From contig NZ_DS990393.1 of assembly GCF_000155475.1 (NCBI RefSeq), positions 1-64,000 on the forward strand: 64,000 nt of DNA, written 5' to 3'. The position numbers and the translations under genes are program-made. The stretch comes from Helicobacter cinaedi CCUG 18818 = ATCC BAA-847 (lineage in GTDB: Bacteria > Campylobacterota > Campylobacteria > Campylobacterales > Helicobacteraceae). Below the pieces are notes generated by a model. The model was given only the letters and a program-made list of their open reading frames with translations, was not told the origin of the DNA and ran no database searches. Below, piece by piece: positions 26,972-36,952 of this stretch; the stretch's first letter is position 1, and each line of letters starts with the position of its first letter.

Positions 26972-29023
26972 TTAAAAACAAATCCTAACCTTCGCCCAGT
27001 AGCTCCTGCCCGGCTCGTAGATTCTCGTTGTTGGGGCTATGTCACCTATACCTACGCCATTTTTAGAGAGATGATAGGCATAAAGCGTATTTGTGAGATT
27101 ATCCACACCAGCAAGTAGCATAAAATATTTGCGTTTATAGCCACCATAAAGATTCAAAGTTACAAAGCCCTGCATCCTGCCTAAATCCTTGCCAACCACA
27201 CTACCATAATCAAGCATATAGCGGTGCTGTGCCGCATTAGCAATCATATCCAAACGCAAAAGCCACCCACCATTATCGTAAAAAGCTGAAAGTTGCCCTT
27301 GTAATGGTGGAATCTGTGGCAGTGGTGAGCCAACTTTAAATCCTGCTACATTTTTTAGATTCTCCGCATAAATGTAGGCAAGTGAGCCATAAAAATGTAA
27401 GCTTTTCCACGCGATATATTCTGCCTCAAGCTCCCCACCGCCCAAAAACACATTTGTATTAAACGCATTTGTCGCACTTCCATAATGTAGCACAATATAA
27501 TCCGCAATATGCGACATAAATGCCGAAGCCTTAGCATTAAAGCTATCCACTTGATACACAAGCCCCATATCAAGCTGCGAATTTGTCTCTGGCTTTAGCT
27601 CCATACCCCCACCCTTGCTCCGCTCCCAAAAGTCCGCACCCCTTTGGGCTACACCCACGCCACTATATAATGTCAGCGTATCAAAATACTTCTCATACCG
27701 CAAAAAACCGCTACCAAGGTGATTTTGCACCTCTTTATCTGTGCTGTGTTGCAAGGTGGAGAGCGTATCATATCTTGCCCCAAAGGCTATGCTATGACTA
27801 GATTCAGGCATATACTGCCCTTGTGCGAAAATACCCAGCGTTTGAAAGGTAAAGTTTGGCTTGTAAGCTTGATTTAAAACTGCATTTGCCTCATTCTTGC
27901 TTGGGCTGTCTCTTAGCATACGCGAAGCGTGAAAGTCGTGGTTATAGTTCCCACCCACATAGAGTTCCCACGCATTTCCAAAGTAAAATTTTCCCTCCAC
28001 TCTCCCACCGGTATTTGTGCGTTTAGGGTTGCTGACATTATATTTATTATCCACAACTTGCCGATATGAAAAATTATCCATAATATGATCAATCTCATTC
28101 CGCCACAGCCGCACTTCAAGACTATCAAAAGTATCGCTAATGTGCTGCTTATACGCAAGATTATATGAGATTCTATCAAAAGTCCTTGCGTCCATTGCCC
28201 TATCAGCATACGAGGCATTTCCACGCCCCAAATCAATATCTAGCTCCAAGGCTGTATTTTGCGTTGGTGTGAGTGTGCCTATAAGGCTTACAGATTCTCT
28301 ATTATAGGCAGAATGCACCACCTTATTATCCCCGGAGCGATAGTCCCTAGATTCATAATGCGAGTAGATTGCTTGAATCTAGCCATATTTGCCCCCAGCC
28401 AACACATTTGCATTTGCATCAAATCTTCCAAAACTCCCATACAACGCACTGCCATCAAAGGTAAATTGCGATTTACTAAGTCTTAAAATATCACGATCAA
28501 ATAGCACCCCACCGCCAATCAACGCCCCATACCGCACATCTTGAGAACCTTTTAAAATGCTAATACGATTATAGTTTTCAGGGAAAACATAAGTGATAGT
28601 TGTATCCATTCTCCCGCCACACGCACCGCTTAGATTCCCACCATTAAGAAAAATAGGCAGTCTTCAAGCACCTTGAGCGCGAAAGGCGATTTCACTGCCA
28701 CCACCACCCTTGCGTGTCATTGAAAAAGCTGGAATCTGCAACATAGACTTTGCCACATCACCACTATGCAAGGGCGTATCCCTACCTTGCCAAGACAGAT
28801 GAGTGGGATTTTACAATACATCTCTTTGCAAAGCAACCACAACTGAAGGGGGCAGTTTTCTCTCTCTAGCAGGATAAGCTTTAGAATCTTGCAAAGTATG
28901 AGATGAATCTGCGTGAGCTTGAGTAGCAGGCAAGGGATTCTCGCTGATTAGAGTATCAGCATAGCCCACACTTAGCATATTTACACAAATGCAGACTTGC
29001 CAAAAACGCCTTTTCACACTCAT
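26972..29023 (-). pseudogene. Broken TonB-dependent copper-receptor-like gene
   Basis: One minus-strand frame from a signal peptide (MSVKRRFWQVCIC...) to a barrel-type C-terminus (SYWAKVRICF) is interrupted by three stops: TAA at 28811-28813, TGA at 28664-28666 and TAG at 28379-28381. Without them the plug domain reads AKSMLQIPAFSMTRKGGGGSE, then RLPIFLNGG and GACGGRMDTTITYVFPENYNRI, which matches OprC-type copper receptors (GCGGRMDPPTAYxFPExYDRI). No frameshift is needed, and the barrel from about 28378 to 26972 is fully open, so decay is recent. The family is well supported; a copper substrate follows from family resemblance only. It lies upstream of tsaA, and a start at 29023 is assumed. 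Confidence 0.8.
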
Positions 29024-29245
29024 TCTCCACCCCTTATCTGCCATTTCAAGCCACCCAACATCTCACTCCACATTCCCAATAAAGATGAGATTCTAATAAA
29101 ACAAGGTAAAATAAAAGATTTTGCAAAGCAAAACAATATTCTACTACCTTTAATCTATCACGCCTTTATGACAATTAATTTTTCTTTGTTATAAGACATA
29201 TGAGAAATAGTTTTACCCTTTACAGATAATATCAAAAGGAATCTT

Positions 29246-29791
29246 ATGCAAAAATGTGCGTTTTTTGATAGAGATGGTGTGATTAATGAAGATTTGGGCT
29301 ATGTGTATAAAAAAGAGGATTTTGTCTTTTGCAATGGGCTTTTTGAGCTTTTAGCCACGCTTAAAAAGCAAAACTATTTGTTGCTAGTAATGACAAATCA
29401 ATCCGGCATTGCACGAGGCTACTATACGCAAGAAGAGCTTTTTATTTTACACCAATATATGCAAGATACGCTCACACATAAGCTAGGATTCTGTTTTGAT
29501 AGAATCTACCACTGCCCACATCTGCCAAGCCAAAACTGCGAGTGTAGAAAGCCAAATATCGGTATGGTAAAGGCTGCGTTAAAAGATTTTGAGATTGATT
29601 TAAAGCAGTCGTTTTTTGTAGGCGATAATATCACAGATATGCAATGTGCGGAGAATGCGGGTATTTGGGGTAAATTTTTGCTACAAAAAGATGAAAAAAA
29701 TACTGAATCTAGCCAACACAACATCAAAAATCTACAAAAAATTAGCACTTTGCACCAACTCCATAGTATAATACAAGCCACCAAACCATAA
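29246..29791 (+). CDS. gmhB: D-glycero-beta-D-manno-heptose 1,7-bisphosphate 7-phosphatase
   Basis: This HAD-family phosphatase of 181 residues makes heptose 1-phosphate in the ADP-heptose pathway for lipopolysaccharide. The HAD nucleophile motif FFDRDGVINED is near residue 5, motif II is VMTNQSGIARGYYT, and a zinc-binding loop CPHLPSQNCECRKPN (four Cys/His ligands) precedes GMVKAAL. Motif IV is FFVGDNITDM. It opens a four-gene cluster with hldD, hldE and gmhA in the order known from H. pylori, reversed. Confidence 0.93.
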   Translation: MQKCAFFDRDGVINEDLGYVYKKEDFVFCNGLFELLATLKKQNYLLLVMTNQSGIARGYYTQEELFILHQYMQDTLTHKLGFCFDRIYHCPHLPSQNCECRKPNIGMVKAALKDFEIDLKQSFFVGDNITDMQCAENAGIWGKFLLQKDEKNTESSQHNIKNLQKISTLHQLHSIIQATKP

Positions 29792-29818
29792 GGCAAAAAC
29801 ATTTTCAAGGAGTAGGCA

Positions 29819-30823
29819 ATGAAATACATTTATGATGATTTAGCGGATAAAAAGATTCTTATTACCGGTGGGGCGGGATTTATCGGGAGCAATCTTGCAT
29901 TTTATTTTCAAAAGCACCACCCACAAGCCCAAGTTTTTGTCTTTGATAAATTCCGCAATGATGAGCTTTTCCCAAGTGGGAATCCAACTTCTCTAGGGCA
30001 TTTTAAAAATCTCATCGGTTTTAAGGGCAATGTGATTGTAGGCGATATTAACAATGCTAAGGATTTAGAAAAGCTAAGGGCGTATGATTTTGACATTATC
30101 TATCATCAAGCGGCTATTTCTGATACCACCGTTCTCAATCAAGAGCTTGTGATGAAAACAAACCACGAAGCATTTTTAAACCTCCTTGAGATTGCTAAAG
30201 ATTGTGAAGCTATTATGATTTATGCCTCTTCAGCAGGGACTTATGGCAACTCCCCCGCACCAAACATCGTAGGACAGGGTGAAAATCCAGAAAATGTATA
30301 TGGATATTCTAAGCTTTGTATGGACGAAAGTGTAAGAAAAATCCTTCAAAATGAGTCGCACCGCCACATCATCGGGTTGCGATATTTTAATGTCTATGGG
30401 GAAAGGGAGTTTTATAAAGGTAAAACGGCTTCTATGATACTTCAGCTTGGACTACAAGCCCTAGAGCATAAAAAAGTGCGATTATTTAAGCACGGAGAGC
30501 AAAAAAGGGATTTTGTGTATATAGAAGATGTGATTCAAGCCAATGTCAAAGCCATAGAAGCCCAAAATGGCGGAATCTACAATGTCGGCAGTGGAAAAGC
30601 ACGAAGCTTTAATGACATTGTTGCTACTCTCAAAGCTGGGCTTGGGGACTTTGAAGTAGAGTATTTTGATAATCCTTATAGTTTTTTTCAAACACACACA
30701 GAAGCGGACATCACGCAAACACAGCAGGATTTATCCTACACGCCACATTTTAATCTTGAATCTGGCATAGAGCGATATCTACAAGAGATTAAAAACATTT
30801 TTGCTAACAAAGCTCACAAATAG
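29819..30823 (+). CDS. hldD: ADP-L-glycero-D-manno-heptose 6-epimerase
   Basis: HldD (RfaD) converts ADP-D,D-heptose to ADP-L,D-heptose for the inner core. The 334-residue protein has the Rossmann motif ITGGAGFIGSNLA, the catalytic YGYSK sequence in NVYGYSKLCMDE, and GLRYFNVYGERE. A promoter-like TATAAT lies in the end of gmhB (29767-29772), and an AAGGAG site precedes the ATG. Heptose metabolites of this pathway also trigger host ALPK1 signalling in related bacteria. Confidence 0.94.
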   Translation: MKYIYDDLADKKILITGGAGFIGSNLAFYFQKHHPQAQVFVFDKFRNDELFPSGNPTSLGHFKNLIGFKGNVIVGDINNAKDLEKLRAYDFDIIYHQAAISDTTVLNQELVMKTNHEAFLNLLEIAKDCEAIMIYASSAGTYGNSPAPNIVGQGENPENVYGYSKLCMDESVRKILQNESHRHIIGLRYFNVYGEREFYKGKTASMILQLGLQALEHKKVRLFKHGEQKRDFVYIEDVIQANVKAIEAQNGGIYNVGSGKARSFNDIVATLKAGLGDFEVEYFDNPYSFFQTHTEADITQTQQDLSYTPHFNLESGIERYLQEIKNIFANKAHK

Positions 30824-30833
30824 GGTGTGGAAA

Positions 30834-32264
30834 ATGTTTAACCTTGAGACAAAAAGTCCAAAGATTCTCGTTGTTGGGGATTTGATGATAGATCACTATG
30901 TATGGGGGGATTGTGAGCGTATATCGCCTGAAGCCCCCGTGCAGGTTGTGGAAGTCAAAAATGAGAGCAATCGTTTAGGCGGGGCGTGCAATGTTGTGCA
31001 TAATCTTGTGGCGTTGAATGCTGAAGTGTTTGTGTGTGGTGTGATTGGCAGTGATGATTCTGGCACTTGGCTTGGGGATAGGCTAGAATCTATGGGCGTT
31101 GATATTTCTCATCTTTTTGTGGATACTTCCCGCCCCACGACTAAAAAAACCCGCATTGTCATTGGCAATCAGCAGGTGTTGCGTGTGGATAGGGAGAGTA
31201 AAAAACCCATAGATTCTACAATACAAGAAAACATTATGCAGAGAATCCACGCTGTGCTAGATATAGTGGATTGCGTGATTGTGAGTGATTATAACAAGGG
31301 GCTTTTAATTGCTGAACTCACGCAATTTATCATTACTTATGCTAAAAATAAGAGCAAACTTGTGCTATGTGATCCAAAAGGAGTAGATTACAGCAAGTAT
31401 AGCGGTGCGACACTGCTCACACCAAATAAAAAAGAGGCTCAACTCGCCACGGGCATTAATATCACGGATAAAGATTCTCTTATTCAAGCGGGTATGAAGC
31501 TCAAAAATGAATGCAACCTTGATATTTCACTTATCACCTTAAGCGAAGATGGCATTGGAATCTTTGAAAATAACACATTACATCAAATCCCCACAAAAGC
31601 TAAAGAAGTCTATGATGTTACCGGAGCTGGAGATACCGTTATTGCCGCACTTGGCTTTGCTTTAAGCAGTGGCTGTGATATTGTAAAGGCTTGTGAGTTT
31701 GCCAATATCGCTGCAGCTGTGGTTGTAGGCAAAGTCGGTAGTGCTGTGGCTACACATAGTGAGATTCTACAATACCTTAACGCTGAGCCTTCTCATTTGC
31801 ATAATATAGAATCTAAATTCATCGCACAAGAAGCCCTTATGTCTTTACTCAAGGGGCTTAAGCAAAGCAGGGTTGTTTTCACAAATGGCTGTTTTGACAT
31901 TCTCCATAAAGGGCATATCACCTATCTTAACAAAGCTAGAATGCAGGGCGATATGCTGATTGTGGGGCTAAATAGCGATGATTCTATCCGCCGTCTTAAG
32001 GGCAAAACTCGCCCCATTAATAACCTAGAAAATCGTGCGTTTATGCTCTGTGCGTTAGAATGTGTGGATTATGTAGTGAGCTTTTCTCAAGATACGCCCC
32101 TAGAACTCATTAAAGCCTTGAAACCCGATGTGCTTGTCAAAGGTGGGGATTATCACAATAAAGAAGTTGTAGGTAGGGAGTATGCTAAGGAAGTCGTGCT
32201 GATAGACTTTGTAGAGGGGTATTCCACGACAAATATTATAGAATCTCTACAAAAAAAGGAGTAA
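30834..32264 (+). CDS. hldE: Bifunctional heptose 7-phosphate kinase / heptose 1-phosphate adenylyltransferase
   Basis: HldE (RfaE) has two domains. The N-terminal ribokinase-like kinase (about 1-315) has KILVVGDLMIDHYVWGD, RLGGACNVVHNL and DVTGAGDTV with the catalytic Asp. The C-terminal nucleotidyltransferase (about 340-476) has VFTNGCFDILHKGHITYL with the HxGH motif. The start MFNLETKSPK at 30834 is used, 10 bases after hldD; the frame is open slightly upstream into hldD. The stop is 3 bases before gmhA. Confidence 0.94.
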   Translation: MFNLETKSPKILVVGDLMIDHYVWGDCERISPEAPVQVVEVKNESNRLGGACNVVHNLVALNAEVFVCGVIGSDDSGTWLGDRLESMGVDISHLFVDTSRPTTKKTRIVIGNQQVLRVDRESKKPIDSTIQENIMQRIHAVLDIVDCVIVSDYNKGLLIAELTQFIITYAKNKSKLVLCDPKGVDYSKYSGATLLTPNKKEAQLATGINITDKDSLIQAGMKLKNECNLDISLITLSEDGIGIFENNTLHQIPTKAKEVYDVTGAGDTVIAALGFALSSGCDIVKACEFANIAAAVVVGKVGSAVATHSEILQYLNAEPSHLHNIESKFIAQEALMSLLKGLKQSRVVFTNGCFDILHKGHITYLNKARMQGDMLIVGLNSDDSIRRLKGKTRPINNLENRAFMLCALECVDYVVSFSQDTPLELIKALKPDVLVKGGDYHNKEVVGREYAKEVVLIDFVEGYSTTNIIESLQKKE

Positions 32265-32267
32265 AAT

Positions 32268-32837
32268 ATGAAAGCATTTATAGAATCTGAATTTCACGCC
32301 CATATCCAAAGTGTGAATAAGATTTTCTCTCTCACAGAGGAAATAGAAAAAGTCGCTAAAATCTTAACAAGTGCCCTTGATAAAGGCAATAAGATTCTCA
32401 TCTGTGGCAATGGCGGAAGTGCCGCTGACGCACAGCATTTCGCCGCTGAACTCACCGGCAGATACAAAAAAGAACGCAAAGGCTTAAGTGCTATTGCTCT
32501 AAGTGTAGATACCTCCGCCCTTACTGCCATTGGCAACGACTATGGCTTTGAGTTTGTTTTCTCTCGGCAGGTGGAGGCTTTAGCCAAAAGTGGCGATGTG
32601 CTTTTTGGAATCTCCACAAGCGGAAACTCCGCTAATGTCCTAAATGCCGCAAAAGTCGCAAAAAGTTTAGGAGCAATGGTAGTGGGTTTGAGCGGAAGAG
32701 ATGGTGGGGCATTAAACCAAGTGAGTGATATAAATCTTGTTATGCCAGATAATGACACACCTAGAATCCAAGAGCTACACATACTTGTGATACATATTTT
32801 GTGCGATATTATTGAAAAAAACTGCCTAGAAAAGTAA
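32268..32837 (+). CDS. gmhA: Sedoheptulose 7-phosphate isomerase
   Basis: GmhA catalyses the first step of heptose synthesis, sedoheptulose 7-phosphate to D-glycero-D-manno-heptose 7-phosphate. The 189-residue SIS-domain protein has [24 protein letters not shown] with its phosphate-binding serines, [19 protein letters not shown], and [11 protein letters not shown]. An AAAAGGAG site precedes it. It completes the pathway encoded by gmhB-hldD-hldE-gmhA. Confidence 0.95.
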   Translation: MKAFIESEFHAHIQSVNKIFSLTEEIEKVAKILTSALDKGNKILICGNGGSAADAQHFAAELTGRYKKERKGLSAIALSVDTSALTAIGNDYGFEFVFSRQVEALAKSGDVLFGISTSGNSANVLNAAKVAKSLGAMVVGLSGRDGGALNQVSDINLVMPDNDTPRIQELHILVIHILCDIIEKNCLEK

Positions 32838-32843
32838 AGATTA

Positions 32844-33497
32844 ATGTTGCTGCCAAAAACGCTAGATTCTATCCATAGTATAGAAAAAGAAAGCTTCAAA
32901 GACACACTGAGTGATATGCTCCACACTGATGGACTAAATGTCGCTTTGGCAGATTTAATCTTTGGGCATTATTTTGTCTATACGCTCTTAGGCAATGGAA
33001 TCTTGCAGCCTGTCTTTGTTTATGAAGGGCAGATAAGCTATAAGCACTCCCTTGCCAAAGGGCTGCCAAAGCTCCATTTCTGCCAATGCAGTGAGATACA
33101 AAATGACTTTAGCTTAGAAAATAAAGCCCACACGCTATCCCACCGCCACTATCTTGCTAAAATCACAAAACGCAACGCCTTTAGCTTCACTATCAAGCAG
33201 GGCTTAAGCGATGTGGGGCTGTATAATGACTATCCGCTAGAGCTATGCTCAATGTGTAGTGATATTTTAGAATCTATGCGAGAGGGGCAAGTTATTGACA
33301 GCACACTTAGCGTATATTTGTTTAATCAAAGTTTTTTAGAGCTTTTAGAAAAAAACGCGGAGTTAAGGCAAAAAGAGATAACTGCCCTGCAATTTGCCAA
33401 CCTTACTTGCTATAAATGCAAAAATCTTATTGACATAGATAACGATATCTGGATACAAGTTATGCCAAACAACACACTCAAAGTGTCTTGTTGCTAG
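32844..33497 (+). CDS. Hypothetical protein with four Cys pairs
   Basis: The 217-residue protein lies 6 bases after gmhA and probably shares its transcript. It is not recognised. Its notable feature is cysteine pairs at 80/82 (CQC), 135/138 (CSMC), 189/192 (CYKC) and 216/217 (CC at the very end), plus His78 and His103. Three CxC/CxxC pairs suggest zinc or Fe-S binding. There is no signal peptide or membrane helix, so it should be cytosolic. A role in sugar or lipopolysaccharide metabolism is suggested only by location. Confidence 0.7.
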   Translation: MLLPKTLDSIHSIEKESFKDTLSDMLHTDGLNVALADLIFGHYFVYTLLGNGILQPVFVYEGQISYKHSLAKGLPKLHFCQCSEIQNDFSLENKAHTLSHRHYLAKITKRNAFSFTIKQGLSDVGLYNDYPLELCSMCSDILESMREGQVIDSTLSVYLFNQSFLELLEKNAELRQKEITALQFANLTCYKCKNLIDIDNDIWIQVMPNNTLKVSCC

Positions 33498-33566
33498 ATC
33501 TTGTAAAGTGTAGGCTACGCCCTGAATCTACATTTTAGATTCTAGAATTTAAAAGAGATGTGAAGC

Positions 33567-34733
33567 CTACTTCTTACCCTTTTTCTCCGCTTTAGTGTCG
33601 TGCTTATCGTGCTTGTGAATCCACTGCTTAATCTTAGTAAAGCATTCTTCAAACAGATTCTTATATGGCTCACTCTCTACCCCAAAACTCTCTTGGAGCT
33701 TCTCTACTAGGGCTTTTTGCTCACTATTTAGTTTTGGTGGATAAGTGATTTTAATCTGCGCGACAAACTTCCCTCTATACGCACTATTAACATCTTTTAC
33801 CCCCTCATTATCAAAGACAAACTGCTCCTTATCACGCGTATTTGGTGGGATTTTTAGCTCTAGCTCCCCACGCAGTGAAGGGATTTTAAGCGTTGTGCCA
33901 AGCACGATTGAAGTGAAAAACACCGGCACTTCCATATAGATATTTTCTCCATCACGCACAAACACTTCATCTTCTGCCACACTCACCGCAATGTATAAAT
34001 CCCCTCTTTTTCCATTCTTATCCGCATTTCCCCTGCCACCAATGCGGATTCTATTGCCATCATCAATACCTTCTGGGATACTCACTTCAAAGCTTTCACT
34101 ACTCATCTCAAATGCAGAGCCTTTACATTTTGGGCATTTTTCAGCACTTTTTTGCCCAGCCCCCTTACAAGTAGGGCAAGTTTGAGCAAATGTCATAAAG
34201 CCCTGTCGCATATATACCTGCCCCTTGCCACCACAATCTTTGCAAGTTTCAAGTTTGCCATCTTTTGCACCTGTGCCTTTACAATCACCACAAGCAACTT
34301 TAAAGCTATTATGTATCTCTTTTTTACAGCCAAAGACTGCTTCTTTAAAGCTTAGCTCAAGCCCGATAATCTCATCAAGATTATATGCCCCTTTACTTTT
34401 TTGACTTGAAAAGCCAAAGCTCCCACCAAACGCAGATTCAAAAATTGAACCCAAGTCGCCAAAAATATCGCTAAAATCTCTCCCGCTAAAACCGCTGAAT
34501 CCAGAGTTTTGCAAACCTTCTTTGCCGTATTTATCATAAATTTGTCGCTTAGAATCATCGCTCAAAACCTCATAGGCTTCATTGATACGCTTAAATTGCT
34601 CTTCAGCATTCTTATCATCAGGATTCCTATCAGGGTGATATTTTAATGCCATTTTGCGATATGCTTTTTTGATTGTCTCTTTGTCGCTTGTGCGTGTGAT
34701 TTCAAGGATTTCATAATAATCAAATGTCTCCAA
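33567..34733 (-). CDS. dnaJ: Chaperone DnaJ
   Basis: This Hsp40 co-chaperone of 388 residues has a J domain with HPD at 33-35, a Gly/Phe-rich region ([17 protein letters not shown]), a zinc domain with four motifs ([32 protein letters not shown]) and the C-terminal substrate-binding domain. The last zinc motif has Ser-Ala in place of the usual GxG end. A Lys/His-rich tail ([20 protein letters not shown]) extends past the usual end. It stands alone, away from dnaK. Confidence 0.96.
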   Translation of the reverse strand: METFDYYEILEITRTSDKETIKKAYRKMALKYHPDRNPDDKNAEEQFKRINEAYEVLSDDSKRQIYDKYGKEGLQNSGFSGFSGRDFSDIFGDLGSIFESAFGGSFGFSSQKSKGAYNLDEIIGLELSFKEAVFGCKKEIHNSFKVACGDCKGTGAKDGKLETCKDCGGKGQVYMRQGFMTFAQTCPTCKGAGQKSAEKCPKCKGSAFEMSSESFEVSIPEGIDDGNRIRIGGRGNADKNGKRGDLYIAVSVAEDEVFVRDGENIYMEVPVFFTSIVLGTTLKIPSLRGELELKIPPNTRDKEQFVFDNEGVKDVNSAYRGKFVAQIKITYPPKLNSEQKALVEKLQESFGVESEPYKNLFEECFTKIKQWIHKHDKHDTKAEKKGKK

Positions 34734-34872
34734 AACCCGCTCCTAAATTGTAAAAAGATAAAAATAAAAAACAGGATTGTAGCAAAAATTTATAAGGCAA
34801 AGTTAAATTCTTTAGCGTTATGATTGCACCCTTTATTTTACACGCTCGCACCCACCCAACAAAAGGCATAAA

Positions 34873-35472
34873 ATGAATAGCTACAAATCAAGCCTTAGGG
34901 CTTTTGCAGACCTTATCGCCGCACTTGAAAAACTCCCCACCATCGGCAAAAAATCTGCTCAAAAAATGGCATATTCTTTGTGCGTGGAAAATAAATTCCT
35001 AGGCTTAAATATCGCCCACGCCATTGAAAATGCTGCCCTTGTTGTAAAAAAATGCAATAAATGCCTTGGGCTAAGTGAAAGTGAGATTTGTGAAATCTGC
35101 CTTGATGATACGCGGCAAAATGGGGAGCTTTGTATCGTGGCAAACTCACGCGATATTTTTACTATTGAGGAGATGGGGGAGTTTCAGGGGCGGTATTTTG
35201 TGCTAGATTCACAGCAGGATTTAGAACAGATTGACTTTTCATTACTCAATCACAGAATCCAAGCAGAATCTATCCACGAAATCATCTTTGCCTTAACCCC
35301 TAGTCTTGCCAATGAAGCTATTATGCTCTATATTGAAGATAAGATTAAGCCTCCATTAGATACACCCTTGCAATTTAGCAAAATCGCTCAAGGTGTTCCC
35401 ACAGGCATTGGGCTAGATTCTATTGATCAGCTTTCACTTTTAGCAGCCTTAAACTCACGCGTAAAACTCTAA
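34873..35472 (+). CDS. recR: Recombination mediator RecR
   Basis: RecR acts with RecO to load RecA in gap repair. The 199-residue protein has an N-terminal helix-hairpin-helix (LPTIGKKSAQKMAY), a C4 zinc finger (CNKCLGLSESEICEIC), and a TOPRIM domain beginning LCIVANSRDIF. The C-terminal PTGIGLDSIDQLSLLAAL is a Walker-B-like region typical of RecR. It is divergent from dnaJ. YbaB, often adjacent in other bacteria, is distant here. Confidence 0.94.
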   Translation: MNSYKSSLRAFADLIAALEKLPTIGKKSAQKMAYSLCVENKFLGLNIAHAIENAALVVKKCNKCLGLSESEICEICLDDTRQNGELCIVANSRDIFTIEEMGEFQGRYFVLDSQQDLEQIDFSLLNHRIQAESIHEIIFALTPSLANEAIMLYIEDKIKPPLDTPLQFSKIAQGVPTGIGLDSIDQLSLLAALNSRVKL

Positions 35473-35554
35473 AAAAGCAGTTTTTAAGGATTTTATTAAT
35501 TTTTGATTTGTAGAATTGTCGCGTTGATTTATTCCAACAACGAAAGGATTGAAA

Positions 35555-35860
35555 ATGAAAAAGTTGCTTTTTCTTACACTTTTAAGTTTTGCTAGTTTTG
35601 CGTTTGCAGAAGCTCCTGCAGTGTTTAAAAAATGTATCGCTTGCCACGGTGCTGATGCTAAAAAAGTAGCTCCGGGAAGTAAAGGTGGTGTTACCATTGC
35701 TGGTATGGCTAAAGATGAGCTTGTCAAAGAGCTTAAAGGCTATAGGGCAAAGACTGCTGATAACGGCGGTGCTAAGGCTATTATGTATGGTCAAGCAGCG
35801 AATTTAAGCGATGCTGACATTGAAGCTTTAGCAGATTATATCTCTAAACTTCCTAAATAA
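35555..35860 (+). CDS. Cytochrome c-553 (small periplasmic c-type)
   Basis: The 101-residue protein has a signal peptide (MKKLLFLTLLSFASFAFA) and one haem-binding site, CIACH at residues 27-31, with Met77 in AIMYGQ as the likely sixth ligand. It probably shuttles electrons between the bc1 complex and the cbb3 oxidase or a cytochrome c peroxidase. The ATG at 35555 is chosen over a TTG six bases upstream because AAAGGATTG fits its spacing and the signal peptide starts there. Confidence 0.92.
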   Translation: MKKLLFLTLLSFASFAFAEAPAVFKKCIACHGADAKKVAPGSKGGVTIAGMAKDELVKELKGYRAKTADNGGAKAIMYGQAANLSDADIEALADYISKLPK

Positions 35861-35864
35861 ATAC

Positions 35865-35892
35865 CTTTGCGGAGCAATCCGCAGGGCTTTTT
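35865..35892 (+). terminator. Rho-independent terminator after cytochrome c-553
   Basis: TGCGGA-GCAA-TCCGCA forms a perfect stem, extended by C-G and two G-T pairs to nine, followed by GC and five T (35888-35892). It begins 5 bases after the cytochrome stop codon and ends 10 bases before the alr start. Confidence 0.75.
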
Positions 35893-35902
35893 CCACTTCA
35901 TT

Positions 35903-36949
35903 ATGGCTGAAATTATTTTAGATTCCAAAGCTTACAAACACAATCTTAATCTCATACATTCACATATCAATTCACACAACAAGTCAAATGTAGAAATTGC
36001 TGCTGTTTTAAAAGACAATGCCTATGGACACGGACTAAAAGAAATGGCTACAATAGCAGCTGAATATGGTATTAAGAGTGTATTTGTCAAAAATTACAAT
36101 GAAGCGATACAAATCTATAAATTTTTCCCACAGGTAACGGCTTTTTATGGTATGCCGCAGGGAGATTTTGCTAAAAATATCGCCTTTGTTATCCACGATG
36201 AAAAGCATATCTCCGCCCTGCCACAAGGCACAAAAGTAGAACTCAAAGTCAATGTCGGTATGAATCGCAATGGCATAGAGCCTAGCGAGTTAGAAAGCTT
36301 TATTCAGGCAATTTTACAAAAAAAGCTAGAGCTTATCGGTGTGTTTTCACATAATGGCTATGGTGATGACTTAGATTCGGTGTTTTTCCACACACAAAGC
36401 AATTTTGCTAAACTCAAGCAAGAAGTGCTTCATTTAAGTCAAAAATATGGCTTTGCACCGCCAAGATTCCACTCCCTTAGCACATCTGGGGCGATTCGTG
36501 TCGCAAGTGAAGGGGGCATCACAGATGATTTAGTCCGCATAGGCATAGGTGCGTATGGCTATCTTGATGTGAGCTTTGAAAACCCCATAAGTGATAAATT
36601 ACAAAAAGTCGCCTCACTCTATGCCGATAGAGTTTCTACACGCTTTTTGGACAAAGGAGAGCGGATAGGATATAGTGGCTGCACGACTTTAAATTCCCCA
36701 CAGGTTGTAAGCACCTATGACATCGGCTATGGCGATGGCTTTTTCCGTGTAAATGAAAATCACAAAGTGTATATCGCAAATGGCTTACAGATTCTGCCGC
36801 GTTCATCTATGGATTGCTTTTCGTGCTTTTGTGATGAGCCTAGAATCTGTGTGTTTAATGATGTAACCCACCTTGCTAAAGCCTTTGGCACGATTAGCTA
36901 TGAGATTTTAACTCACCTATCCCCCAGCATAAAACGCACTATTATTTAG
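35903..36949 (+). CDS. alr: Alanine racemase
   Basis: Alr makes D-alanine for peptidoglycan. The 348-residue PLP enzyme has the lysine motif AVLKDNAYGHG (Lys37), VGMNRNGIEP, ISTSGA-like SLSTSGAIR, and the catalytic tyrosine region GERIGYSGCTTLNSPQV with the following TYDIGYGDGF. It starts MAEIILDSKAYKHNL at 35903, as the upstream frame runs through the terminator hairpin. No strong ribosome site is visible. Confidence 0.92.
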   Translation: MAEIILDSKAYKHNLNLIHSHINSHNKSNVEIAAVLKDNAYGHGLKEMATIAAEYGIKSVFVKNYNEAIQIYKFFPQVTAFYGMPQGDFAKNIAFVIHDEKHISALPQGTKVELKVNVGMNRNGIEPSELESFIQAILQKKLELIGVFSHNGYGDDLDSVFFHTQSNFAKLKQEVLHLSQKYGFAPPRFHSLSTSGAIRVASEGGITDDLVRIGIGAYGYLDVSFENPISDKLQKVASLYADRVSTRFLDKGERIGYSGCTTLNSPQVVSTYDIGYGDGFFRVNENHKVYIANGLQILPRSSMDCFSCFCDEPRICVFNDVTHLAKAFGTISYEILTHLSPSIKRTII

Positions 36950-36952
36950 CCT

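Noticed and set aside
26972-28321. A separate truncated barrel gene starting at the GTG near 28321
   Set aside because: The upstream frame continues without a shift through plug-domain motifs, so it is the 3' part of one broken receptor.
28664-28666. TGA in the receptor gene as a selenocysteine codon
   Set aside because: Two other different stop codons interrupt the same frame and the position is not Cys in the family, so recoding is not a sensible explanation.
33498-33566. Terminator between the Cys-pair gene and dnaJ
   Set aside because: GTAGGCT and AGCCTAC are complementary, but the loop is about 50 bases long and there is no T-run, so I do not call it.
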